Positions 6,758 through 14,565 of a stretch of DNA of 24,736 bases are shown here, in pieces (position 1 is the first letter of the stretch; every line of letters starts with the position of its first letter). Source of the DNA: Syntrophomonadaceae bacterium (GTDB lineage: Bacteria; Bacillota_D; Dethiobacteria; DTU022); assembly GCA_003551865.1 (NCBI GenBank), contig PUNU01000071.1, forward strand, positions 1 to 24,736, in the 5' to 3' direction. The translations under genes and the position numbers were made by a program. The notes beneath the pieces are model-generated. The model was not told the DNA's origin, made no database searches, and was given only the letters and a program-made list of their open reading frames with translations.

Positions 6758-9607
6758 CTATTCCGGCCCTCTGGAAACTGTCAGACGCACTTCCCTGCCC
6801 TTGGGTACGACCGTGCCGGCTTCGGGACGCTGGGAAATCACCCGGTTGGCCGCGATTTCATCGTGGTACTCGCGATCAACAATCGTAACCTTCAGGCCGG
6901 CCCTTGAAATGGTCGATTCAGCCAGGGCCTGGAAAGATCCGACCACATCGGGCATTACCACTGAATCTTCATCATCAAGATCTCTGTCTGCGGGCCACAC
7001 GGGTGCGCCTTCTCCGGGGGGAGTGGCTGTGTTGACGGTGACGGTGGCCGGTTCGGAAATCGTGCCGTCAGGCAGTTGGGCTTTCAGGCTGTAAGCATAC
7101 ATTACATTCTCGTCAATGTCGGAGTCGGTATGCTGTCTTGAGCCGGCATCAAGATTCACGGTTTTACCCGAACCCGCTCCTTCTTCAACAGATCTCTGCA
7201 GTTCGAAACCTTCGGCTTCTGGACCGTCATACTCCCACTGCAGGATTATGCCGTTTTCTACAATGTATGCGTTAAACCTGGTGATATCGCCGGTTGTCGT
7301 GCCGATTTCTTCGGCGTAATCGTCACGCCGGGGATCCGAGGGCATTTCTTCGGCGTCTTTAGGTCCTCTACCGGGGCCTCCCCGGGACGACCAGCGCTCG
7401 TCGGTTTCAATATAAGGCGGCCGGTTGTAATACCTGCCTTCATGCATGTTGCACTGTCCGGTCGGTTCATTGCCTTCAATAAAGTAATCGGTGATTACCG
7501 TTCCCGCTGATTCACAGTAGGTGTTGGGCCTGAGCCCTGATTTATCGCATACCCTCATAGCTACTATGCCGTCAGGTGTCTCGAATTCCTCAACTTCAAG
7601 GTCTTCGAAAGCTTCCAGGAAAACTTCCCGCAGGAAATTGGTAGAGTAACTCCATCCCTGCTGAATACTGCCCATCTTGGGTTCGTCGTAGCCCATCCAG
7701 AATGAGGCAATCAGGTTTGGAGTATAAGCAGAGAGAAGCACGTCTCTCCAGTTGTCGGTAGTGCCGGTTTTGGCCGCTACCGGCCGATCGATTCTTAAGG
7801 CCCCGCCCAAATATTCAGTGACAAAATCCTGCAGGATGTCGTTGATCAGAAATGCCGCCTGCGGGCTTAGGACCTGTTCGGGTTCAGCCTGGTTTTCATA
7901 AATTGTATTGCCGTGGCGGTCAACCACTTTTTCCACTGTATGCAGGTTAATTTTTAATCCGTCATTGGCAAAAACACTGTAAGCCTGGGTCATATCAAGA
8001 ACACTCACCCCGCGGGTGAACCCGCCCAGGGTAAGGCTTAAGTTGTTGACCTCATCCGGGTGCAGGGTCGTTATGCCCAATTTTTCGGCGTATTCGGCTC
8101 CGGTTTGCGGACCGAGCTTTTCAAATGCCCGAACAGCTGGGATGTTGTAAGAATAGTAGAGGGCTTCCCGGGCAGTGGTCATTCCCCTGAATTTATAATC
8201 GAAGTTTTCGGGAAACCAGTCACCGTGTGGTCCGATGTAGGGGGAATCGTCAAGGGTCGAACCGGCACCGGCAAGCACCCCTTCTTCAAAAGCCGGTCCG
8301 TAGGTGGTAATCGGTTTAATAGCTGAACCGGGCTGGCGCAGTGTGGTGAAACGCAAAACCTCATCATCATCTTTGCGATACTCGCGTCCTCCACCCAGAG
8401 CCTTGATTTGTCCGGTAGTTGGATCTGCCAGGACTATTGCCGCCTGCGGTTGGGCCAAACCTTCTTCATCGGCTATTTCTTCCAGCTGCTGCTGGGTCAA
8501 ACTCCGCCCCGAAGGCAGTGCGGACACTGCTTCCCTGGCTTTATCCATGTCCACGTAGACGGTCCTGGGATATAGATCTTCCCGGCTCAGGACATCTTCG
8601 ACGTGGCTCTGCATGGAAGGCTCCAAGGTTGTATAAACCTGCAGCCCCCCGGTGTAGATGGCCCGGTAAGCTTCCGCCCTGGAGCCATATGCCGGGTCTG
8701 CACTTAAAATACGGATTAATTCATGATGAATTACATAATCGACAAAGTACGGGTAGGGATGGTGTTCCATGCTCTGCGGTTCGGCGTAAGAAAGGTCTTT
8801 ATTGGCAGCTTCATGATATTCTTCTTCGGTGATCATTTCCAGCCTTGCCATGTTTGCCAGCACGACCTTCATGCGGTTTTCCGCTTCTTCCTTGTTGTTA
8901 AACGGGTTGAAGTAGTTTGGTGAGTGAACCGCTCCCGCCAGCATCGCCGCTTCGGAAATAGACAATTCACCGGCACTTTTATCAAAATAGGTCTTTGCCG
9001 CCGCTTCTACTCCGTACGCACCGTTGCCAAAATAGATGCGGTTTAGATACATCTCCATAATTTCCTGCTTGCTGTATATGCGCTCCAGCTGAATAGCCAG
9101 CCAGATTTCCTGGACCTTGCGCTCGTAGCTTGTTTCAGTGCCCAAAAAGGCGTTTTGGGCCAGCTGCTGAGTTATGGTGCTGGCCCCCTGGACGATCCTT
9201 CCGGCCTGGAAGTTGGCATAGGCAGCCCTGATACTGCCTGCAAGATCAAAGCCGAAGTGGCTGTAAAACCTTTCGTCTTCGATAGCGATAAATGCCTGCT
9301 TGAGATGTTCGGGTATTTCGTCCAGTTCGATGATAATGCGGTTTTGTTCTTGATGCAGGGCGGTTACTTCTTCACCACTGCTGTCGTATAAATATGATGT
9401 TTCCACGGTCTCCAGGTGGGTCGGATCGAGGGCGGGGGCATCGTTTACGTAATTTGCCACTACCGCCGCCGCTGTTCCGCCGGTAATTAGAAAAACCAGC
9501 AGCATAACCAGCAGGACTATTTTTACCGCTTTAAACCTGCGGCCGGCTTTTTTATTTTTTCCTTTATGATTTTTTTGCTGATCAAAAGGGATTTTTTTCT
9601 CTGCCAC
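6758..9607 (-). CDS. Class A penicillin-binding protein (PBP1A/PonA type) with Fn3-like and PASTA domains
   Basis: The 949-residue bifunctional peptidoglycan synthase polymerises lipid II and cross-links stem peptides outside the membrane. A basic cytoplasmic tail leads to one transmembrane helix (about 29-52). The GT51 transglycosylase has EDERFYSHFG (catalytic Glu110) and GASTITQQLAQN (141-152). The transpeptidase has SAIK (nucleophile Ser428, Lys431), SYN (486-488) and KTGTTDNW (613-620). Three cysteines (687, 698, 719) follow. A Gly/Asp-rich linker (about 735-775) precedes an Fn3-like domain (about 776-862) and one PASTA domain (about 882-947, MPDVVGSFQALAESTISRAGL and VVPKGREVRLTVS). The start is GTG 9605-9607, with GAGGAGG at 9619-9625. 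It is the only minus-strand gene here, converging on mutS2 and diverging from the synthetase. Confidence 0.95.
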   Translation of the reverse strand: MAEKKIPFDQQKNHKGKNKKAGRRFKAVKIVLLVMLLVFLITGGTAAAVVANYVNDAPALDPTHLETVETSYLYDSSGEEVTALHQEQNRIIIELDEIPEHLKQAFIAIEDERFYSHFGFDLAGSIRAAYANFQAGRIVQGASTITQQLAQNAFLGTETSYERKVQEIWLAIQLERIYSKQEIMEMYLNRIYFGNGAYGVEAAAKTYFDKSAGELSISEAAMLAGAVHSPNYFNPFNNKEEAENRMKVVLANMARLEMITEEEYHEAANKDLSYAEPQSMEHHPYPYFVDYVIHHELIRILSADPAYGSRAEAYRAIYTGGLQVYTTLEPSMQSHVEDVLSREDLYPRTVYVDMDKAREAVSALPSGRSLTQQQLEEIADEEGLAQPQAAIVLADPTTGQIKALGGGREYRKDDDEVLRFTTLRQPGSAIKPITTYGPAFEEGVLAGAGSTLDDSPYIGPHGDWFPENFDYKFRGMTTAREALYYSYNIPAVRAFEKLGPQTGAEYAEKLGITTLHPDEVNNLSLTLGGFTRGVSVLDMTQAYSVFANDGLKINLHTVEKVVDRHGNTIYENQAEPEQVLSPQAAFLINDILQDFVTEYLGGALRIDRPVAAKTGTTDNWRDVLLSAYTPNLIASFWMGYDEPKMGSIQQGWSYSTNFLREVFLEAFEDLEVEEFETPDGIVAMRVCDKSGLRPNTYCESAGTVITDYFIEGNEPTGQCNMHEGRYYNRPPYIETDERWSSRGGPGRGPKDAEEMPSDPRRDDYAEEIGTTTGDITRFNAYIVENGIILQWEYDGPEAEGFELQRSVEEGAGSGKTVNLDAGSRQHTDSDIDENVMYAYSLKAQLPDGTISEPATVTVNTATPPGEGAPVWPADRDLDDEDSVVMPDVVGSFQALAESTISRAGLKVTIVDREYHDEIAANRVISQRPEAGTVVPKGREVRLTVSRGPE

Positions 9608-9651
9608 CGTTAATTTTTCCTCCTCAGAATCAGTGAGAATTTCTATTCATG

Positions 9652-9684
9652 ATTATAACACAACTGTCCACAGGTTGTTATAAT
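9652..9684. promoter_or_regulatory. Interlocked divergent sigma-A promoters in an inverted repeat
   Basis: ATTATAACA (9652-9660) and TGTTATAAT (9676-9684) are a perfect 9 bp inverted repeat. On the plus strand TATAAT is at 9679-9684, with ATAACA at 9655-9660 as a possible -35 (18-base spacer). On the minus strand the same elements appear: TATAAT over 9652-9657 and ATAACA over 9676-9681, again 18 bases apart. Each -10 thus overlaps the -35 of the other promoter. The centre holds CTGT-CC-ACAG (9664-9673). Predicted starts are near 9691 for the synthetase and near 9645 for the PBP gene. The -10 boxes are exact; the -35 boxes match only 4 of 6. Confidence 0.65.
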
Positions 9685-9739
9685 AGAAAAAAGGTGTATC
9701 CAATTAGTTGTTGATCATGTAAAATATTAAGGGATGAAA

Positions 9740-9791
9740 TTAATCCTGCCTGCGCGGTAAAAACAGTGTTTAATCCGGCGCAGTTTAATCG
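9740..9791 (+). repeat. TTAATC repeats and a hairpin in the synthetase leader
   Basis: TTAATC occurs at 9740, 9770 and 9785, so spacings are 30 and 15 bases. The last two lie in the longer repeat GTTTAATC (9768-9775 and 9783-9790). CTGCGC (9750-9755) and GCGCAG (9778-9783) can pair around a 22-base loop. This lies within the predicted ~115-base leader. No known riboswitch is recognised. Confidence 0.4.
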
Positions 9792-9806
9792 AAGGAGGAG
9801 TTATAG

Positions 9807-11987
9807 ATGAACAATCGGCAGCAGCAGGAGTTAAAAATCGAAAAAACCGGTGACCTGGAAGCATTTTTTTATCCGCAGTCGATTGCCGTTATCGGGGCCA
9901 GTCAAAACCCGGTCAAGCCGAACGGCATTCCCATCTACCTGTTGAGCATGTTTGGCTACCGGGGAGAGGTCTACCCGGTTAATCCGAAATATGATCGGGT
10001 CGGCGGCTTGAAGTGTTATCCCTCGATCCTGGAAATAGACAAACCGGTAGATCTGGCCATCGTTGGAGTGGCCGCCGCGCAGGTCCTCGATGTTTTAAAA
10101 GAGTGTGCTGAAAAAAAAGTCAAAGCGGTAATTATCTTTTCTTCCGGGTTTGCGGAAATTGGAGAGGAAGGGAAAAAACAGCAGGAAGAGATCGGCAGGC
10201 TGGCCGAAAAGACAGAGATGCGCATACTGGGACCAAACTGCCTGGGTGTGCTGAACTATTACAACGGGTCCATGGCCAGTTTTTTTTACAATCAAAAAAG
10301 AACCGATCTTTTTTATCCGGAAACTCTTTCTTTCATCACTCAGAGCGGTGGTCTCGGGGGTATTATTTACCAGATGGTCACCCAGCTTTCCATCGGGTTT
10401 AACTATTTTGTCAGCACCGGCAATGAGGCTGATGTATCTTTTTCCGAGGTTCTTGAGTACCTGGCCGATCGGGACGAAGTAGGCATTATTGCCGGCTACC
10501 TTGAAGGACTGCAGGGTGACGGCAAGCTATTTATCGAATCCTGCCGTAAAGCCCTGGAACAAAAGAAGCTGGTCACAATGCTCAAGGTAGGTCGTACAGC
10601 CAGCGGCGCTGCCGCCGCATCCTCCCATACCGGGGCGGTGGTCGGTGCAGACAGGGTTTATGACGGTGTTTTCAAGCAGTTTGGGGTGCTTCGGGCCGAT
10701 GATGTGGAACAGATGAACGCCCTGATCGCCCTTTACGCCACCGGGCGTTTTCCCGCCGGCAAGAAGATGGCGGTAATTACCATATCCGGCGGCGGAGGGG
10801 TGGTCGTGGCCGACAAATGTCCGGAGTACGGGCTGGAGGTGGTCCGCCTGACCGATAACACGCAGCAGGATCTGCGGGAGTTTTTCCCCGCTTTCGGTGC
10901 CGTGGCCAACCCGGTCGATCTAACTTCCCAGCTTTTGGTCGACCCCGAATTATTTCAGCGGGCCCTGCGTCTTGTTATGCACGATCCAAAAATCGATGTA
11001 GGCGGGTTTTTCTATAACCTCGAGATGCCCGATTCGGAGGCGGTCCAAAAAATTATCGATGTTTACAACGAGTTTGAAAAACCCCTTATTATCTTTACCT
11101 GGCCGACCGGACAGGACTATGCCGTAGAAGCTAAAAACAAGCTTGTCCAGGCCGGGGTGCCGGTCATTGAGAATATCCCGAGCGGTTTGTGGGCAATCAG
11201 CTCGCTGGCCGATTGGGTGCAGAAAACTAAAGAAGAGCAGGTCCGTCCGGTATATACCCCCGGAAAAGAGCAGAAAAAAGCCCTGGAACAGGTAACCGAA
11301 AAAACTTTTAAGGCTACTTCTTCGATGAGCGAGTGGCGATCCAAGCTGGTGCTGGATGCATACGGCATCCCGGTGACCGAAGAAAAATTGGTTGTTACCG
11401 CGCCCGAGGCGGTGAAAGCTGCGGAAGCAATTGGCCGCCCGGTGGCGATGAAAATTATGTCTCCGGACATACTGCACAAAACTGAAGCCGGCGGGGTGGA
11501 ATTAAATATTGCCGCCCCGGAAGAAGCCGGGCGGGCTTTTGAAAGAATAGTAGAAGCAGCCCGTCGCTATAAACCGGAAGCGGTAATCGAAGGGGTGCTG
11601 GTCCAGGAAATGCTCCCGGAAGGCCTGGAAGTGATAATCGGCGTCAAGCACGACCAGGTTTTTGGGCCGGCGTTAGTTTTCGGTCTGGGCGGGATCTTCG
11701 TGGAAATATTTGAGGATGTGGCTACAAGAGTTGCCCCGCTCAATGAAAAAGACGCCCGGGAGATGATTGAGGAGATAAGGGGTAAAGCCCTTTTGCACGG
11801 TTTTCGCGGCGGAAGTCCCAAAGACGTAGATGCCCTGGTTGATATCCTGATGAAGGTCTCCAGGATGGCGGTTGAGCTGGAAGGCTCTTACCGGGAGATT
11901 GATATTAACCCGCTTGTGGTTTTCGAAGAAGGCCGCGGGGCAGCGGCAGCCGATGCCCTTATTGTCAAAAGCCGTGATGTGTTATAA
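9807..11987 (+). CDS. Acetate/acyl-CoA synthetase (ADP-forming), fused alpha and beta subunits
   Basis: The 726-residue product has the single-chain layout of ADP-forming acyl-CoA synthetases. The CoA-binding Rossmann domain (about 20-150) starts with FFYPQSIAVIGASQNPVKPNG. The succinyl-CoA-synthetase-like domains (about 165-480) include ITQSGGLGG and the phosphohistidine motif SHTGAVVGADRVYDG (His274). The ATP-grasp domain (about 507-726) contains GRPVAMKIMSPDILHKTEAGGV and EVIIGVKHDQVFGPALVFGLGG. The family interconverts acyl-CoA + ADP + Pi with acid + ATP + CoA through a phosphohistidine. In fermenters it often conserves energy from acetyl-CoA or branched-chain acyl-CoAs; the substrate cannot be read here. 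There is no GNAT domain, so it is not a Pat-type lysine acetyltransferase. The start ATG 9807 follows GGAGGAG at 9794-9800. Confidence 0.9.
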   Translation: MNNRQQQELKIEKTGDLEAFFYPQSIAVIGASQNPVKPNGIPIYLLSMFGYRGEVYPVNPKYDRVGGLKCYPSILEIDKPVDLAIVGVAAAQVLDVLKECAEKKVKAVIIFSSGFAEIGEEGKKQQEEIGRLAEKTEMRILGPNCLGVLNYYNGSMASFFYNQKRTDLFYPETLSFITQSGGLGGIIYQMVTQLSIGFNYFVSTGNEADVSFSEVLEYLADRDEVGIIAGYLEGLQGDGKLFIESCRKALEQKKLVTMLKVGRTASGAAAASSHTGAVVGADRVYDGVFKQFGVLRADDVEQMNALIALYATGRFPAGKKMAVITISGGGGVVVADKCPEYGLEVVRLTDNTQQDLREFFPAFGAVANPVDLTSQLLVDPELFQRALRLVMHDPKIDVGGFFYNLEMPDSEAVQKIIDVYNEFEKPLIIFTWPTGQDYAVEAKNKLVQAGVPVIENIPSGLWAISSLADWVQKTKEEQVRPVYTPGKEQKKALEQVTEKTFKATSSMSEWRSKLVLDAYGIPVTEEKLVVTAPEAVKAAEAIGRPVAMKIMSPDILHKTEAGGVELNIAAPEEAGRAFERIVEAARRYKPEAVIEGVLVQEMLPEGLEVIIGVKHDQVFGPALVFGLGGIFVEIFEDVATRVAPLNEKDAREMIEEIRGKALLHGFRGGSPKDVDALVDILMKVSRMAVELEGSYREIDINPLVVFEEGRGAAAADALIVKSRDVL

Positions 11988-12006
11988 TTACACCGGGTGA
12001 AACAAA

Positions 12007-12426
12007 GTGCCGAAGCTTAAATTAAAAGTTGCCGACTATTTTATAGTCGGCTTGATCCTTCTAACTGGAGCGGCCGGCTTCTGGTTTAACCTGCAGGAGG
12101 CGGGCGCTGTAGAACATAAGTATGCGGTAATATACCTGGAAAACGAAAAAGTGGCTGAACTTTCACTGGCCACGAATGACAGTTTTGAATATACATTAAA
12201 ATTCGGAGAAGACGATCGGCATGCAGCGACAGTTGAAGTAAAAGACGGCCGGGTAAGGATGCTGCCTATAGATGAAGAACTGTGCCCGAAAGGGATATGC
12301 ACCCATACCGGTTGGATTTCTCATTCTTATGAAAGCATCGTTTGCCTGCCCAACCAGATTATGGTCGTTTTTGCCGAGTCTCCTGCCGGGGCCGGTGCCA
12401 ACGATATTGACGGGGTCACTTACTAA
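12007..12426 (+). CDS. NusG domain II-containing membrane-anchored protein
   Basis: The 139-residue protein has one N-terminal membrane helix (about 9-28), followed by an extracytoplasmic beta-rich domain of the NusG domain II family (PF07009). The diagnostic stretch is LCPKGICTHTGWIS followed by IVCLPNQIMVVF, with Cys93, Cys98 and Cys113. It begins with GTG 12007, 19 bases after the synthetase stop, so the two genes are probably cotranscribed. Members are often found beside Gx-transporter or Rnf/FMN-binding genes in anaerobes, but none of those is here. The molecular role is not established. The C-terminal tail (AESPAGAGANDIDGVTY) is low in complexity. Confidence 0.85.
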   Translation: MPKLKLKVADYFIVGLILLTGAAGFWFNLQEAGAVEHKYAVIYLENEKVAELSLATNDSFEYTLKFGEDDRHAATVEVKDGRVRMLPIDEELCPKGICTHTGWISHSYESIVCLPNQIMVVFAESPAGAGANDIDGVTY

Positions 12427-12529
12427 GGTCAGACTTTTTCGCTCCGTAATATTAAAGGGCCGTCCGGCAGATAAAGATTCTTTTCAACCCCGCCTTCTAT
12501 CCCGGGAAGGGAGCGCAAAGACATCCTTA

Positions 12530-12555
12530 CCGGCCGGTGCCGGGCTTATTTTTAT
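12530..12555 (+). terminator. Possible terminator after the NusG-II gene
   Basis: CCGGC (12530-12534) and GCCGG (12539-12543) form a short GC-rich stem with a four-base loop. A T-rich tract (12546-12555) follows after two bases. It is about 100 bases after the stop codon and the stem is short. The rest of 12427-12650 holds no convincing gene. Confidence 0.45.
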
Positions 12556-12651
12556 CTGATGCCATACTGATTTAATTGGAAGCTGCCGGCAAAAAGGCCC
12601 CGCCGTTTCAACCATTCCTGAGTTGCAGTGTAAGTGTAAGAGTTTTTTGTG

Positions 12652-12680
12652 TTGACAAAGAAATTAAAGGTCTATATAAT
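12652..12680 (+). promoter_or_regulatory. Consensus sigma-A promoter for the yceD-rpmF-fab cluster
   Basis: TTGACA (12652-12657) and TATAAT (12675-12680) both match the consensus exactly and are 17 bases apart. The expected start is near 12687, about 20 bases before the first gene, leaving room for AGAGGTGG (12695-12702) and little else. It is the best promoter in the window and fits high constitutive expression of a ribosomal protein operon. No FapR-like operator is visible over it. Confidence 0.9.
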
Positions 12681-12707
12681 GACCATAGTTTTTCAGAGGT
12701 GGTTTAA

Positions 12708-13238
12708 ATGTACATTTACCTTCCTGAAATCAGGTCCAGGCAGGGAGAGGTTATCGATTACAGTTTTAAGGAAGAACTTTCCAAAAGCTTTGAGGATTTT
12801 TCAGAAGGCGATACCTTAACTTTAAAAGTGGAGGTTTCGTACAGTGGGGGCAAGGTTTTAATCAGCGGCAGTTTTGAGGCATCAATTGCCATGGTATGCT
12901 CGCGCTGCCTTGAGCCTTTTAAGCAGAAATTCAGAACCAATTTCAGAGAAGCTTTTACGGTGGTTCAGGGCCCTCCGGCTGGTGATGCCCGGCATGAAAT
13001 AGCTCTTGAAACAGCGAATATGCTTACCATTTCCGGGGAGTATTTTTATCTTGACGAGTATATTCGCCAGCTGGTAATCCTGGCCCAGGATTACAGTCCC
13101 CTTTGCAAACCGGATTGTAAAGGAATTTGTGCCGGGTGCGGCACGGATCTCAACTACGAGGCTTGCCGGTGCACTGAAAGCGACGACCCGGTCGATCTGA
13201 GATTGCTTAAACTAAAAGAGCTGCGCTACGGCAGTTAA
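12708..13238 (+). CDS. yceD: DUF177 / YceD family protein
   Basis: The 176-residue protein belongs to the DUF177 (YceD) family, almost always encoded immediately before rpmF. The N-terminal half is acidic and beta-rich and contains CSRCLEPF (Cys64, Cys67). The C-terminal half has [23 protein letters not shown] (Cys133, 137, 141, 144, 153, 155), probably a metal site. The family is tied to ribosome biogenesis, and plant and bacterial members have been linked to 23S rRNA processing; the mechanism is uncertain. The start is ATG 12708 with AGAGGTGG five bases upstream. It is the first gene after the consensus promoter. Confidence 0.9.
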   Translation: MYIYLPEIRSRQGEVIDYSFKEELSKSFEDFSEGDTLTLKVEVSYSGGKVLISGSFEASIAMVCSRCLEPFKQKFRTNFREAFTVVQGPPAGDARHEIALETANMLTISGEYFYLDEYIRQLVILAQDYSPLCKPDCKGICAGCGTDLNYEACRCTESDDPVDLRLLKLKELRYGS

Positions 13239-13258
13239 CAATAGAAGGAGGAGTTACA

Positions 13259-13435
13259 GTGGCAGTCCCAAAGCGAAAAACATCAAAGTCAAAACGCAAC
13301 ATGAGAAGAGCGCACAAAAAGCTCTCCGCCCCCCGGTTGAGCCCTTGTCCGCACTGTCATGAGCTAAAGCTCGCTCACCGTGCCTGTTTGAGCTGCGGTT
13401 ACTACAAAGATCGGGAAGCAGTAAAGATTAAGTAA
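13259..13435 (+). CDS. rpmF: 50S ribosomal protein bL32 (zinc-ribbon form)
   Basis: The 58-residue protein starts at GTG 13259, five bases after GGAGGAG (13247-13253), and ends with TAA 13433-13435. The N-terminus [20 protein letters not shown] is the typical basic L32 extension. CPHC (Cys30, Cys33) and CLSC (Cys43, Cys46) form a zinc ribbon, ending [12 protein letters not shown]. This is therefore the cysteine-containing (C+) form, which needs zinc. bL32 is part of the large ribosomal subunit near the peptidyl transferase centre. The position after yceD and before plsX is the standard bacterial arrangement. The gene is easily missed because of its length. Confidence 0.96.
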   Translation: MAVPKRKTSKSKRNMRRAHKKLSAPRLSPCPHCHELKLAHRACLSCGYYKDREAVKIK

Positions 13436-13450
13436 ACTGATTGACTGCAA

Positions 13451-13483
13451 AACGCCCCTTTTTCCCCCAAGAAAAGGGGCGTT
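13451..13483 (+). other. Strong hairpin between rpmF and plsX, without a U-tract
   Basis: AACGCCCCTTTT (13451-13462) pairs perfectly with AAAAGGGGCGTT (13472-13483), a 12 bp stem with a nine-base C-rich loop. It starts 15 bases after the rpmF stop. The following bases (CTATATCC) do not make a U-tract, so full termination is unlikely. It could be a weak attenuator, an RNase processing site or a 3' stabiliser that separates L32 mRNA from fatty acid gene mRNA. Confidence 0.7.
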
Positions 13484-13530
13484 CTATATCCTTTAGGTTT
13501 TTAAGCCGAACTCCGGAGGAAGTGATAGGC

Positions 13531-14565
13531 TTGGTCAGAGTGGCCGTAGATGCCATGGGCGGCGATTACGCTCCCGGTGAAATAGTCGCCGGCGCAGTTT
13601 CCGCTTTAAACTCACTTGATGATTTACATTTGAACCTGGTTGGCCGTGAAGAGCAGGTAGGTGAATCTTTAAAAGGTTTGCGCTTTCCGAAGGAGCGCCT
13701 GGAGATAACTCACGCCGAAGAGGTTATCAAAAGTGATGATGACCCCGGCCTGTCAATACGCAGCAAAAAGAAATCCTCCATGGTCAAGACCCTGCAAATG
13801 GTCCGTTCCAGGGAAGCCGATGCCGCCTTGAGCGCGGGCAATACCGGGGCCCTGATGGCCGGCGGTTTGTTGTTTTTGGGACGGTTGGAAGGCATCAGCC
13901 GTCCCGCTTTATTGACTGCAATGCCCAGCTTCAGCGGTAAAGCGGTTTTGTTCCTGGACGTAGGGGCTAATATGGATTCAACCCCCAATCAGCTTCTGCA
14001 GTATGCTTACATGGGTCGAGTTTATGCCCAGCAAATTTTGGACTGCCCGGAGCCGCGATTGGCCCTGCTCAATGTGGGCGTCGAACCGAACAAGGGCAAC
14101 AGCCAGGTAAAAAGGGCATACACGCTTTTCCAGGAACACCTCCCAGGTTTTTACGGCAACATCGAAGGGACAGATGTTTTTTTTACCGAGCTTGATGTTA
14201 TAATTTGTGACGGGTTTGTGGGCAACATTTTCTTAAAGACAGCAGAAGGCCTTTCCAGGGCTATTCTAGGCCATTTCAGGCAGGAAATCCCCAAAAAGCC
14301 CGGCTATAAACTCGGGGCTGCACTTTTAAAGCCCGTATTTCATAATCTGCGTGATGCAATCGATGACTCCGGGTACGGAGGCGCCCCGCTTTTGGGAGTT
14401 AACGGCCTTTGTATCAAGTGTCACGGTTCATCCAAGGCCAGGTCGATCGAGCAGGCTTTAATCAAGCAGGCTTATCCTTTTGTCAAAAGAAATGTTACCG
14501 GTAAACTGCAGTCTGCTTTAGAAGATCTGGCCGACCAGGTCGGGGAGGATATGCGCCGTGGATAG
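13531..14565 (+). CDS. plsX: Phosphate acyltransferase PlsX
   Basis: PlsX converts acyl-ACP and phosphate to acyl-phosphate, the donor for PlsY in phospholipid synthesis. The N-terminus VRVAVDAMGGDYAPGEIVAGA is diagnostic. Further family blocks are NTGALMAGGLLFLGRLEGISRP, LLNVGVEPNKGN and DVIICDGFVGNIFLKTAEG. I choose TTG 13531 as the start (344 residues; B. subtilis has 333), because GGAGGA at 13515-13520 is about ten bases upstream and the protein then begins M-VRVAVDAMGGD. GTG 13522 is only one base from that site, and the frame open to 13441 would run through the hairpin. The last eight bases overlap fabH. In Bacillus fapR precedes plsX; here no fapR is present. Confidence 0.95.
   Translation: MVRVAVDAMGGDYAPGEIVAGAVSALNSLDDLHLNLVGREEQVGESLKGLRFPKERLEITHAEEVIKSDDDPGLSIRSKKKSSMVKTLQMVRSREADAALSAGNTGALMAGGLLFLGRLEGISRPALLTAMPSFSGKAVLFLDVGANMDSTPNQLLQYAYMGRVYAQQILDCPEPRLALLNVGVEPNKGNSQVKRAYTLFQEHLPGFYGNIEGTDVFFTELDVIICDGFVGNIFLKTAEGLSRAILGHFRQEIPKKPGYKLGAALLKPVFHNLRDAIDDSGYGGAPLLGVNGLCIKCHGSSKARSIEQALIKQAYPFVKRNVTGKLQSALEDLADQVGEDMRRG

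Noticed and set aside
12272..12559. A 95-codon open frame overlapping the end of the NusG-II gene.
   Set aside because: It lies mostly out of frame inside a recognised gene, has no good ribosome binding site and matches no family I know.
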